A stretch of DNA of 64,000 bases from contig CAXTJM010000009.1 of the NCBI GenBank assembly GCA_964244585.1, forward strand, positions 89,660 to 153,659, read 5' to 3'. The notes under the pieces were generated by a model. The model did no database searches. It was given only the letters and a program-made list of their open reading frames with translations, and was not told the origin of the DNA. The DNA comes from LMUY01 sp964244585 (lineage in GTDB: Bacteria > Pseudomonadota > Alphaproteobacteria > Acetobacterales > Acetobacteraceae). The translations under genes were made by a program, and so were the position numbers. Below are positions 49,715 through 57,547 of this stretch, piece by piece (within the stretch, counting starts at the first letter, position 1; the number at the start of each line of letters is the position of its first letter).

Positions 49715-50137
49715 TCAATTGCCCGCGCCGAACGCCGGATAGCTGGCCATTTTCGCGGCATAGTCCTGCACTAGGTCCACCGTGACGTCGCCGGCCGTGC
49801 CGTCCTTCCGGCCGTAGAAGAACGCCTGCATCTTCTCGGGCGCGGCGAAATCGGTGACCAGGATGGTCACGCCGTCCTGCCGCTTGAACCAGGCCAGGAA
49901 CACCGCGCGGCCGTCCAGCACCGGGCCGCCGGGCCGTCCCGTGACTTGGAAGCCGTAGCGGCTGGTGTAGTCCGCCAAGTCGTGCAGGAAGCCGGCGTCG
50001 TCCGCCGGGCCGATCCGTAGCGTCACGACCGCGAGGGGCGGACCGACATCCGGCGCCTGTGCCAGGACCGGCCAGGCAGCCAGCCCGTAAACCGCCAGCG
50101 CGGCGAGGCCGCGACGGGTCACGGGCCGGCCGGGCAT
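49715..50137 (-). CDS. Secreted protein, unknown function
   Basis: 140 residues. A signal peptide (residues 1-26, ending AWPVLAQA) suggests periplasmic export. The mature domain has no recognised family: LAVVTLRIGPADDAGFLHDL, then GFQVTGRPGGPVLDGRAVFL and KMQAFFYGRKDGT. The gene sits between rplT and pheS, where usually nothing or pheS itself is found. Its ATG starts 3 bases after the rplT stop, so co-transcription is likely. Confidence 0.7.
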   Translation of the reverse strand: MPGRPVTRRGLAALAVYGLAAWPVLAQAPDVGPPLAVVTLRIGPADDAGFLHDLADYTSRYGFQVTGRPGGPVLDGRAVFLAWFKRQDGVTILVTDFAAPEKMQAFFYGRKDGTAGDVTVDLVQDYAAKMASYPAFGAGN

Positions 50138-50140
50138 CGG

Positions 50141-50497
50141 CTAGACCAGTGCGGCCTGGACCTTCTCCACCACGGCGGTGAAGGCGGCCGGGTCGTCGAA
50201 GGCGAGAGCGGACAGCACCTTGCGATCCATCTCGATCCCGGCCTTGTTCAGCCCGTCGATAAATCGGCTGTAGGTGAGCCCGTGCTCGCGCACCGCCGCG
50301 TTGATGCGCTGGATCCACAGGCCGCGGAACTCGCGCTTCTTCACCCGCCGGTCGCGGTAGGCGTATTGCAGCGACTTCTCAAGCCGCTCCAGCGCGATGC
50401 GGTAGTTCGTGGACGAGCGGCCGACGAAGCCCTTGCTCTGCTCCAGTACCTTCTTGTGCCGGGCGTGGGTGGTTACACCCCGTTTGACGCGTGCCAT
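50141..50497 (-). CDS. rplT: 50S ribosomal protein bL20
   Basis: 118 residues: MARVKRGVTTHARHKKVLEQ, then GFVGRSSTNYRIALERLEKS and RRVKKREFRGLWIQRINAAV. This matches bL20, an early-assembly 23S rRNA binder. It follows rpmI by 12 bases. Confidence 0.98.
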   Translation of the reverse strand: MARVKRGVTTHARHKKVLEQSKGFVGRSSTNYRIALERLEKSLQYAYRDRRVKKREFRGLWIQRINAAVREHGLTYSRFIDGLNKAGIEMDRKVLSALAFDDPAAFTAVVEKVQAALV

Positions 50498-50509
50498 TCC
50501 CGATACTCC

Positions 50510-50713
50510 TTATACGAGGCCGTAGGGGGTCCATTGCTTGACGGTCAACCCGTCAGCATGGGTCAGCGTCTGGCTGCCGCGATTGGCTCGCTTGGCCTTC
50601 TGGCTGCGCGCCATGAGGTTGTGGCGCTTCTTGCCGGGGCCGGCGAGAACCTTGCCGGTCGCGGTGATCTTGAACCGCTTCTTGACCGACGACTTGGTCT
50701 TCATCTTGGGCAT
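50510..50713 (-). CDS. rpmI: 50S ribosomal protein bL35
   Basis: 67 residues: MPKMKTKSSVKKRFKITATG and GKKRHNLMARSQKAKR. The internal ATG 50713 is chosen because AAGGAG lies 6 bases upstream; a 69-residue form is possible. infC, which normally precedes rpmI, is absent. A candidate promoter lies at 50805-50834. Confidence 0.97.
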   Translation of the reverse strand: MPKMKTKSSVKKRFKITATGKVLAGPGKKRHNLMARSQKAKRANRGSQTLTHADGLTVKQWTPYGLV

Positions 50714-50804
50714 TTGCATCTCCTTCGAAAGACCTGCCGGATAGCGCGCAGGCGTCGCGGCCGGGCATGCCCATTCCAGGCCCGGCGCGCAGACTAGGCG
50801 CGGG

Positions 50805-50834
50805 GCTATACGCTACCGATGCGCCACGGATCAA
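50805..50834 (-). promoter_or_regulatory. Candidate sigma-70 promoter for rpmI-rplT
   Basis: On the minus strand TTGATC (-35, 50829-50834), an 18-base spacer and TATAGC (-10, 50805-50810) lie about 95 bases upstream of rpmI. The match is four of six at each box, so this is only a candidate. A leader of about 85 bases would remain. Confidence 0.3.
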
Positions 50835-50843
50835 GCACCGAGC

Positions 50844-50872
50844 TTACCTCCGGCGGAACCACCCGCTATAAG
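50844..50872 (+). promoter_or_regulatory. Candidate promoter giving a leaderless dapF mRNA
   Basis: TTACCT (-35) and TATAAG (-10, five of six) are separated by 17 bases. The -10 box ends 7 bases before ATG 50880, so transcription would begin at or next to the start codon. No SD precedes dapF, which agrees with a leaderless transcript. The -35 box is weak. Confidence 0.35.
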
Positions 50873-50879
50873 CCGCCGC

Positions 50880-51689
50880 ATGCGCGTCCCATTCCAGAAG
50901 ATGCACGGCGCCGGCAACGATTTCGTCCTGGTCGACGAGCGGCAGGCGCCGCTCGGGTTGACGGCCCGGCGCGTCGCGGCGCTGGCCGACCGCCATACCG
51001 GCATCGGCTGCGACCAGTTCATCGTGCTGGGCCATGCCGAAGGCGCCGACGCGGCCATGCGAATCTTCAATCCGGATGGCGGCGAGGCCGGGGCCTGCGG
51101 CAATGCCACGCGCTGCGTGGCCGACCTGCTGTTCCGCGAGACCGGGCGTCCGGCCCAGGCAATCCGCACCATCGCCGGCGTGCTCCGGTCCGAGCGGCGT
51201 CCGGATGGGCGCGTCCGGGTCGACATGGGGCCCGTGCGGCTCGGCTGGCAGGACATCCCGCTGTCCCATGCCGTCGACACCCTGCACCTGCCGCTCGCGG
51301 GCAACCCGGCCGCCGCATCCATGGGCAACCCCCACGTGACCTTCTTCGACGAGCCGCTCGACGCTGCCGGCCAGCGCGGCCCTCTGGTCGAGCAGGACCC
51401 CCTTTTCCCCGATCGGGTCAACGTGGGGTTCGTTCAGGTGCTGGCGCCCGACCGGCTGCGGCTGCGCGTCTGGGAGCGGGGCGCCGGGCTGACCCTGGCC
51501 TGCGGCTCCGGCGCCTGCGCGGCCCTGGTCAACGCCAGCCGCCGCGGCCTGGTGGGCCGGCGTGCCGAAGTGGTGGTCGACGGCGGAATGCTGGAGATCG
51601 CCTGGCGCGATGATGGCCATGTGGAGATGACGGGACCCGTGGCGACCGCTTTCCACGGTCATATCGACCTGGACGCCGTCCCGGCTTGA
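50880..51689 (+). CDS. dapF: Diaminopimelate epimerase
   Basis: 269 residues. It converts LL- to meso-diaminopimelate for peptidoglycan and lysine. MHGAGNDFVLVDE is at the N-terminus; the two active-site Cys lie in GACGNATRC (Cys73) and in ACGSGACA. No SD is visible, and a TATAAG box sits just upstream. It begins the dapF/secreted protein/mtaB/ftsY series. Confidence 0.96.
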   Translation: MRVPFQKMHGAGNDFVLVDERQAPLGLTARRVAALADRHTGIGCDQFIVLGHAEGADAAMRIFNPDGGEAGACGNATRCVADLLFRETGRPAQAIRTIAGVLRSERRPDGRVRVDMGPVRLGWQDIPLSHAVDTLHLPLAGNPAAASMGNPHVTFFDEPLDAAGQRGPLVEQDPLFPDRVNVGFVQVLAPDRLRLRVWERGAGLTLACGSGACAALVNASRRGLVGRRAEVVVDGGMLEIAWRDDGHVEMTGPVATAFHGHIDLDAVPA

Positions 51690-51718
51690 CCGTCGCTATC
51701 AGAGGAAGATCGAGATCT

Positions 51719-52501
51719 ATGGCCTGCTGCCGAATCCTTGCCGTGCTGGCCCTGTCTGCCGCGCCGGCCCTGGCGCAAACAATTCCCACGCCGCCCCAGC
51801 CGCCCGCGCCGCCCGCGCCACTGCCGACGCCGCCCGCTGCGCCGGCGCAGCCCCAGGCGGCCACGCCCGCGCCGATGCCGGATCCGCTGATGTCGCCCGA
51901 TCTGCAGAACCGGCAGGCCCACACGCCGACCCTGGCGACCTTGGTCCAGCAATCCGCCTGGCAGGACCCCGTCGTGGCGGCCGCGCGGGCGCAGTTCAAG
52001 CAGCTGCCGCAGAATTGCGCCGCCGCCAGCTTCAAGCCGACGGGCGAGCTGACGGTGTACGTGCCCGCGCAATTCGACGCCAACGGCACGCTGACCGCCG
52101 GGATCTGGAGCGAGCACGTGGCCGCCACCGGATGCGGCGCCCCGGTGTCGCTGAACATCCTGACCGTGCTGCAACCGGGCAACCCGCCCTCCCGCATCCC
52201 CACCATGCCCGGCGACACGCGGGCCGACCCGGCCACCCAGAAGAGCGCCCTGCAATATGTCCAGGCCATCGCCGCCCGGGCCTCGCCGCCCAATTGCCGG
52301 GAGGAAATGTTCACCAACACGAAGTTCGACGGCTACACGGGTCTGCCCAATGCCGAGATCCGCGACGGCCGGCCGAACCGGGCCTGGCGCGAGATCTGGT
52401 CGCTGTCGTCCTGCGGCGTCGGCTACTCGATCGAGCTGACGTTCACGCCCAACGCCCAGGGAACCCAGCTCGCCGCGACGAACCCCGTCAGAAGCCCCTG
52501 A
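51719..52501 (+). CDS. Secreted protein with Pro-rich linker, unknown function
   Basis: 260 residues. A signal peptide ending ALAQ is followed by a Pro/Ala-rich linker (PPQPPAPPAPLPTPP) and a C-terminal domain of about 200 residues with several Cys (LPQNCAAASF, VAATGCGAPV, ASPPNCREEMF, SLSSCGVGYS) that may form disulphides. I do not recognise the domain. ATG 51719 has GAGG upstream. The TGA overlaps the mtaB ATG as TGATG, so an exported protein is translationally tied to a tRNA-modifying enzyme. Confidence 0.75.
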   Translation: MACCRILAVLALSAAPALAQTIPTPPQPPAPPAPLPTPPAAPAQPQAATPAPMPDPLMSPDLQNRQAHTPTLATLVQQSAWQDPVVAAARAQFKQLPQNCAAASFKPTGELTVYVPAQFDANGTLTAGIWSEHVAATGCGAPVSLNILTVLQPGNPPSRIPTMPGDTRADPATQKSALQYVQAIAARASPPNCREEMFTNTKFDGYTGLPNAEIRDGRPNRAWREIWSLSSCGVGYSIELTFTPNAQGTQLAATNPVRSP

Positions 52502-53700
52502 TGGCCCCAGGGGTCGTCACCTTCGGCTGCCGCCTCAACCTGGTGGAAAGTGACGCCATCCGCGGGATGCTGCCCGGCGAGGATGCCCCCATAGTGGTCA
52601 ACACCTGCGCCGTCACCGCGGAAGCCGAGCGCCAGGCCCGGCAGGCGATTCGGCGCATCGTGCGGGACCAGCCTGGTGCCCCCATCGTCGTCACCGGCTG
52701 TGCCGTGCAGGTGGATCCGGCACCATGGGCGGCGCTGCCCGGCGTCACCCGCGTGCTGGGCAATGTCGACAAGCTGCGCCCGGCATCATGGTCGCCGGGC
52801 GCGGGCAGCCAGGTCAGCCCGAGCGACGCGACGGCCCCGCTACCGTGGGTCAGCAACCTGGAGGGGCACACGCGCGGCTTCGTGCAGGTGCAGGCCGGGT
52901 GCGACCATCGCTGCACCTTCTGCACCATCCCGTTCGGCCGCGGCCCCAACCGCAACGTGCCGCCGGACCAGGTCGTGGCCCAGGTGGCGGCGCTCGCCGC
53001 CCGCGGCGTGCAGGAGGTGGTGTTGACCGGCGTGGACATCGCGAGCCACGGCAGCGGCATCGGCGTCCTGGCCGCCACGGTGCTGCGCGACGTGCCGAAC
53101 CTGCCGCGGCTGCGCCTGTCCTCGCTGGATCCGGCGGCGATCGACGACGCGCTGTGGCGGCTCCTGGCCGAGGAGCCGCGGCTGATGCCGCACTTGCACC
53201 TGTCGCTGCAATCCGGCTCCGACCTGGTGCTCAAGCGCATGCGCCGCCGCCACGACCGCGCCGCCGCCATGCGCACGATCGCACGGGCGCGAGCGTTGCG
53301 GCCGGGCGTGGCGATCGGCGCCGACCTGATCGCCGGATTTCCGACCGAAACCGACGCCCTGGCCGACGAGACCGAGCGCTTCGTGGCGGATGCCGGCATC
53401 CCCTATCTGCACGTCTTTCCCTACAGCGAACGCCCCGGCACGCCTGCCGCCCGGATGCCCGCGACCCCCGTGGCGATACGCCGGCAACGGGCTGCCAGGC
53501 TGCGCGGCATTGCCGCCGGGCATGCCGCGGCCTTCCATCGTGACCAGCTCGGCCAACTCGTCAGCGTGCTGGCGGAACGGGGCGGGCGCGGACATACCCA
53601 GCATTTCACCCCTGTGCGCCTGGATGCGGCGCCCGGCGCGCTGGTGCAGGCCCGGGTCACGGCGGCGGATGCCTATGGCCTGCGGGCGGAGCCGGCCTGA
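52501..53700 (+). CDS. mtaB: tRNA t6A37 methylthiotransferase MtaB
   Basis: 399 residues. A radical-SAM enzyme converting t6A37 to ms2t6A37. The N-terminal MTTase domain has three Cys (TFGCRLN, NTCAV, GCAV). The radical-SAM cluster is CDHRCTFCTIPFGRG, and IGADLIAGFPTET and PYSERPGTPA follow. A C-terminal TRAM-like region is present. Start and stop both use TGATG overlaps with its neighbours. Confidence 0.95.
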   Translation: MAPGVVTFGCRLNLVESDAIRGMLPGEDAPIVVNTCAVTAEAERQARQAIRRIVRDQPGAPIVVTGCAVQVDPAPWAALPGVTRVLGNVDKLRPASWSPGAGSQVSPSDATAPLPWVSNLEGHTRGFVQVQAGCDHRCTFCTIPFGRGPNRNVPPDQVVAQVAALAARGVQEVVLTGVDIASHGSGIGVLAATVLRDVPNLPRLRLSSLDPAAIDDALWRLLAEEPRLMPHLHLSLQSGSDLVLKRMRRRHDRAAAMRTIARARALRPGVAIGADLIAGFPTETDALADETERFVADAGIPYLHVFPYSERPGTPAARMPATPVAIRRQRAARLRGIAAGHAAAFHRDQLGQLVSVLAERGGRGHTQHFTPVRLDAAPGALVQARVTAADAYGLRAEPA

Positions 53701-54629
53701 TGGCGTTGGGCGGGTTCTTCAACAAGCTGAAGGCGGGTCTGACCCGGTCGACCGAGAAGCTGACCAGCGGCCTCTCCGCCGCCTTCGTCAAGCGCACCCT
53801 GGACGACGCGGCGTTGGAGGAGTTGGAGGAGCTTCTGCTCGGCGCCGACCTCGGCCCGGCGGCGGCGGCGGACATCGTGGAAAGCTTCCGCAAGAGCCGG
53901 TTCGGCCGCAGCGTGACGGACGCCGAGATCAAGGACGCGCTGGCCGAAGAGATCGCCGCGATCCTGAAGCCGGTGGCCAGGCCGCTGGTGCTGGACCGCA
54001 GCCGCAAGCCGCATGTCGTGCTGGTGGTGGGCGTGAACGGCACCGGCAAGACCACCACGATCGGCAAGCTTGCCTTGCAGTACCGGGAGGAAGGCCTGCG
54101 CCCCATCCTGGTGGCAGGCGACACGTTCCGTGCGGCGGCCGTGGAGCAGTTGCAGGTTTGGGGGCAACGCACGGGCGCGCCCGTGATCTCCGGGCCGCAT
54201 AACGCGGATGCGGCCGGCCTGGCCTTCGACGCCCTGGCCCGCGCGCAGGCGGAGCGGGCGGATGTGCTGCTGATCGACACCGCCGGGCGGCTGCACAACA
54301 AATCCGCCCTGATGGAGGAGCTGTCCAAGATCATCCGCGTGCTGCGCAAGCAGGACGCCAGCGCCCCGCATTCCGTGCTGCTCGTGCTGGACGCGACCAC
54401 GGGGCACAACGCGCTGGAGCAGGTGCGCGTGTTCAAGGAGATGGTGGCCGTGACCGGGCTGGTCGTCACCAAGCTGGACGGCAGCGCACGGGGCGGGATC
54501 GTCGTCGCCCTGGCGGAGGATTACGGCTTGCCGGTGCACGCCGTGGGCGTGGGTGAGCAGGCGGGCGATCTGCGTCCCTTCGCTGCCATGGATTTTGCCC
54601 GCAGCCTGGTGGGCGCTGCCCCGCTATAG
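53700..54629 (+). CDS. ftsY: Signal recognition particle receptor FtsY
   Basis: 309 residues: NG domains with GVNGTGKTTTIGKLA, AGDTFRAAAVEQL, LLIDTAGRLHNK, TKLDGSARGG and GVGEQAGDLRPF. It lacks the long acidic A domain of E. coli FtsY, as is usual in this group. It docks SRP-ribosome complexes at SecYEG. The ATG overlaps mtaB as TGATG; the 3' end overlaps the convergent DUF2161 gene by 6 bases. Confidence 0.97.
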   Translation: MALGGFFNKLKAGLTRSTEKLTSGLSAAFVKRTLDDAALEELEELLLGADLGPAAAADIVESFRKSRFGRSVTDAEIKDALAEEIAAILKPVARPLVLDRSRKPHVVLVVGVNGTGKTTTIGKLALQYREEGLRPILVAGDTFRAAAVEQLQVWGQRTGAPVISGPHNADAAGLAFDALARAQAERADVLLIDTAGRLHNKSALMEELSKIIRVLRKQDASAPHSVLLVLDATTGHNALEQVRVFKEMVAVTGLVVTKLDGSARGGIVVALAEDYGLPVHAVGVGEQAGDLRPFAAMDFARSLVGAAPL

Positions 54630-55310
54630 CCCCATCGCGCCTGCCAGGCGGGCAGTCCCGCTATGGTCGGTGGGCCGGGTATCCGTTGCCGACCATCCTG
54701 CGGGCGACAGCCGGTAAGTTCCTCGGCTCACCCGCTTAAACCAGCCATAGACGTTGCGCAGCAGGATGGTCGGCGCGTCGGGCATGGTGGCGGCCAACTC
54801 CCGCGTGCTGGCCTCGCCCTGCTGCAAGGCGCGCGCGCAGGCGAGGGCCTGTTGGCGATACGCCGTCATGATTTGCCGCCCGACGGAGCCACCCGGCGTC
54901 GGGTCGCCGCTGCGGCGGGCGTGTTCGCGCAGCAGCCGCGCCCTGCGGTGCGGGTTGGCGCGGGGCCGGTATGGCGCCGGCTCCGCCAGCACCTCGACGG
55001 TCCCGTCCATCCCGACGCTCAGCAATCCCAACCCGAGCAGCCGGCACAGCTTGACCGCGCGGCGGTCGCGGTCGCGCCCGCGCCGGGTGCGCGGCACCGC
55101 CAGCCACACCGCGTCGGCGGCGGCCATGCGGTCCACCGCTTGCAGCACCAGCTCCATGTTGAGGCCGAGCTTCATCTCGCAGATCACCAGCACCGGCGGC
55201 TCGCCGGGCCGCACAGCCACCACGTCGCAGCCGCCGATCTCGCCCTTGGCGCTGAAGCCGTGTGCCTCCAGGAACGCCTTCACGGCGGCGTAGAGCCGTG
55301 TCTCGCTCAA
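54624..55310 (-). CDS. DUF2161 protein, PD-(D/E)XK nuclease-like
   Basis: 228 residues. The N-terminal domain starts LSETRLYAAVKAFLEAHGF and has GCDVVAV followed by VLVICEMKLGLN, i.e. the D...E-x-K catalytic pattern of PD-(D/E)XK enzymes, as expected for DUF2161. The C-terminal part (RELAATMPDAPTILLRNVYG, then WFKRVSRGTYRLS) resembles a winged helix. The role is unknown. The start is TTG 55310, overlapping the lrgB stop as TTGA. Confidence 0.82.
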   Translation of the reverse strand: MSETRLYAAVKAFLEAHGFSAKGEIGGCDVVAVRPGEPPVLVICEMKLGLNMELVLQAVDRMAAADAVWLAVPRTRRGRDRDRRAVKLCRLLGLGLLSVGMDGTVEVLAEPAPYRPRANPHRRARLLREHARRSGDPTPGGSVGRQIMTAYRQQALACARALQQGEASTRELAATMPDAPTILLRNVYGWFKRVSRGTYRLSPAGWSATDTRPTDHSGTARLAGAMGL

Positions 55311-56020
55311 AACAGCGTCGCCAGCAGCGGCACCAGGATGGCGGTGAGGATGCCGTTGAGCCCGATCGCCAGGCCGCCGAACGCGCCGGCCGTCTCGCTC
55401 AGCAACAGGATGCGGGCCGTGGCCAGCCCATGCCCGGCGGTGCCCGCCGCCAGGCCTTGCGCCCGCCAATCCACCACGCGCACGGACTGCAGGATCGTGG
55501 GACCCAGCACCACCGCGCACAGCCCCGTCAGCAGCACGAACACCGCGGCCAGCGAGGGGGAGCCGCCGATCTGCTCCGCCACGCCCATGGCGATCGGAGT
55601 CGTCACGGATTTCGGACCGAGGGACAGCACCACGACCCGCGACGCACCCAGCCAGCGGGCGATCAGCATGGCGCTGCCGGCGGCCGTAAGCGACCCGGCG
55701 AAGATCGCGGGCAGCAGCGCCGGGGCCGCACGCCGGATGCGGGCGATGTTGGCATGCATCGGCACCGCCAGCGCCACGGTCGCCGGACCGAGCAGGAACT
55801 GCACGTACTGGCCGCCCTCGAAATAGGCGCGGTATGGCGTGTGGGTGGCGAGCAGCAGGCCGGCGAGCAGCACGATGCTGATCAGCATCGGGTTGGCCAG
55901 CACGTGGCCCCGCGCCAGCCGGCTGGCGAACACCGACGCCTCCCAGGCGACCAGGGTGGCGACCAGGCCGAGCAACGGCGTTGTCTGCAGGTAGACCCAG
56001 AGCTGGGCCACGCCCGTCAT
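55307..56020 (-). CDS. LrgB/CidB family membrane protein
   Basis: 237 residues with about six to seven TM helices and the LrgB pattern: YFEGGQYVQFLLGPATVALA, VPMHANI, LGPKSVTTPIAMGVAEQIGG, and a C-terminal GTAGHGLATARILL. With the LrgA-like protein encoded just upstream it forms a putative holin/antiholin-like or metabolite (pyruvate/glycolate) exporter. The ATG overlaps the LrgA gene stop as ATGA. Confidence 0.93.
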   Translation of the reverse strand: MTGVAQLWVYLQTTPLLGLVATLVAWEASVFASRLARGHVLANPMLISIVLLAGLLLATHTPYRAYFEGGQYVQFLLGPATVALAVPMHANIARIRRAAPALLPAIFAGSLTAAGSAMLIARWLGASRVVVLSLGPKSVTTPIAMGVAEQIGGSPSLAAVFVLLTGLCAVVLGPTILQSVRVVDWRAQGLAAGTAGHGLATARILLLSETAGAFGGLAIGLNGILTAILVPLLATLF

Positions 56021-56355
56021 TCGGATTTGTCAAGCCGCTGCATGAGCCAACCGGTGACGACCAGCGCCAGGGTGGTCGAGACCAGGATGGCGACCACGAT
56101 CGGCAGCCAATCCCGCTCCAGCGCGTCCAGTTGGGTGACGATGCCGACCCCCGCGGGCACGAACAGCAGCGAGAGGTGGCGCAGCAGCCCGTTCGAGGTG
56201 CCGCGCAACGCCTCATCCGGGCCGCCGCGGAGGATCAGGATCACCAGCAGCAGGATCAGCCCCAGCACCGGCCCGGGCAGCGGCAGGCCCACGCCGCGCG
56301 CGATGACCTCGCCAATGAATTGGCAGAGCACGAGAACCGTGAGCGCGCGCAGCAC
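56017..56355 (-). CDS. LrgA/CidA family membrane protein
   Basis: 112 residues with four TM helices: LRALTVLVLCQFIGEVIARG, LPLPGPVLGLILLLVILIL, LRHLSLLFVPAGVGIVTQL and a C-terminal helix. PGPVLGL and LFVPAGVG are LrgA/CidA signatures. The start is GTG 56355. It is paired with lrgB by a 4-base overlap. Confidence 0.92.
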   Translation of the reverse strand: MLRALTVLVLCQFIGEVIARGVGLPLPGPVLGLILLLVILILRGGPDEALRGTSNGLLRHLSLLFVPAGVGIVTQLDALERDWLPIVVAILVSTTLALVVTGWLMQRLDKSE

Positions 56356-56358
56356 CCG

Positions 56359-56700
56359 TTATTGCAGCGGCATCGTGAGATTGATGCCGGCACCCGGCTT
56401 GGCCCGGCGATCCTGTTCGATCTGCGCCGAGGATCCGGGGGACAGGCCTTCCCCCCGGTACTGGTCCCGCCTGGAAAAGAAGCCAGGCGCCAAGGAGGCA
56501 TCCTTGGAGGCCCGCGTGGAGGGAGCCTGGGCGTCGCTGTTCGGCGTCGGTGCGGCGGTGTAGCCGGACGGCGCGGCGATGGCGGGCGCCGGGCGTGCCT
56601 GGGTGGTGAAATCCGGCATCGGCGTGGTCGGGATCAAGTTGGGCGGCGGCGACGCCGCAGCCGCGGCAAGGCCGACCAGCAACAGCGGAATGGGCCTCAT
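56359..56700 (-). CDS. Small secreted Pro/Ala-rich protein, unknown function
   Basis: 113 residues. A short signal sequence (MRPIPLLLVGLAAAAA) is followed by a low-complexity Pro/Ala/Ser/Thr-rich chain with RRDQYRGEGLSPGSSAQIEQ near the end. No domain is recognised. Its ATG overlaps the NUDIX gene's stop as ATGA and the LrgA gene follows 3 bases later, so it belongs to the same transcript. Confidence 0.6.
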   Translation of the reverse strand: MRPIPLLLVGLAAAAASPPPNLIPTTPMPDFTTQARPAPAIAAPSGYTAAPTPNSDAQAPSTRASKDASLAPGFFSRRDQYRGEGLSPGSSAQIEQDRRAKPGAGINLTMPLQ

Positions 56701-57245
56701 ACCGCTGCCACTGAGTCGATCCGCCTGGTGCCGCGGCGGTCATCCGCCGGGTTGCCGGCCGGCACGCCCAGCGGGGCGGCCCCCAGATCCCGCCAGGCCT
56801 GCAAGGCCCATCGCACGGTGGGGAAGGCGATGGCGTCCCATGGGATGTCCTCCCAGGCGAACATCCGCACCTCCAGGCTTTCCACGCCGGCCTGGATGCC
56901 CGGCGTGGCCAGGCGGGCACGATACATGACATGGACCTGGCCGATCCGGCTGACGTCGTACAGGGCGAGCACGCCGTCCAGCGCGATGTCCGCGCCGGCT
57001 TCCTCCATCGCCTCGCGCCGGGCGCCCTCGGCGGTGGTCTCGTTCAATTCCAGGTAGCCGGCCGGCAGGGTCCAGAAGCCGCGCCGCGGCTCGATGGCAC
57101 GGCGGCACAGCAGGACTTGGCCGTCCTGCGACACCACCGACCCGACCACGATCTTGGGGTTTTCGTACGCGACGTAGCCGCAGGTGGAGCAGATGTCCCG
57201 CTCCCTGTTGTCCCCGGCCGGAATGCTGCGAACGAAGTCAGCCAT
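56697..57245 (-). CDS. NUDIX hydrolase with N-terminal zinc-ribbon-like motif
   Basis: 182 residues. CSTCGYVAYENPK at residues 19-31 is a zinc-ribbon-like start typical of this NUDIX group. The Nudix box GYLELNETTAEGARREAMEE fits the Gx5Ex7REUxEExGU pattern. It hydrolyses an X-linked nucleoside diphosphate; the substrate is unknown and NADH/ADP-ribose are possibilities. It is first in the run that leads to lrgAB and DUF2161. Confidence 0.9.
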   Translation of the reverse strand: MADFVRSIPAGDNRERDICSTCGYVAYENPKIVVGSVVSQDGQVLLCRRAIEPRRGFWTLPAGYLELNETTAEGARREAMEEAGADIALDGVLALYDVSRIGQVHVMYRARLATPGIQAGVESLEVRMFAWEDIPWDAIAFPTVRWALQAWRDLGAAPLGVPAGNPADDRRGTRRIDSVAAV

Positions 57246-57317
57246 GCCGCAACCGTGACGGCACCACCCGGCGGGATCAAGCCCTCCGAGGTGAAATCTC
57301 TGCGTGATGCAGTCGGG

Positions 57318-57512
57318 CTACACCGACAGGTCCAGCAGCGAGCCGCGCGGCGCAGCTCGCGACGGCGCCGACCCGGAGGGCAGGGCTTGCAGCGGCTTCT
57401 GCACCGATGTCGGCGCATCCGCCCGGGCCGCGGTGGAGGCCGCGACCCGGGTAGCCTGGCTCGGCGCCTGGATGGCCGGCGTGAAGGCGGAAAGGCTGCT
57501 GGGCGAGATCAT
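57318..57512 (-). CDS. Possible small protein ending GSLLDLSV
   Basis: 64 residues, Ala/Pro/Ser-rich, ending RGSLLDLSV, a tail I associate with short hypothetical proteins in related genomes. There is no SD, no domain, and an opposite-strand frame overlaps it, so coding is doubtful. The 302-base stretch 57246-57547, between the NUDIX start and the amidohydrolase stop, otherwise shows nothing I can name. Confidence 0.3.
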   Translation of the reverse strand: MISPSSLSAFTPAIQAPSQATRVAASTAARADAPTSVQKPLQALPSGSAPSRAAPRGSLLDLSV

Positions 57513-57547
57513 GCGGCACAGCGTAGCCGCCGGCGGTTAAGGAAGGG

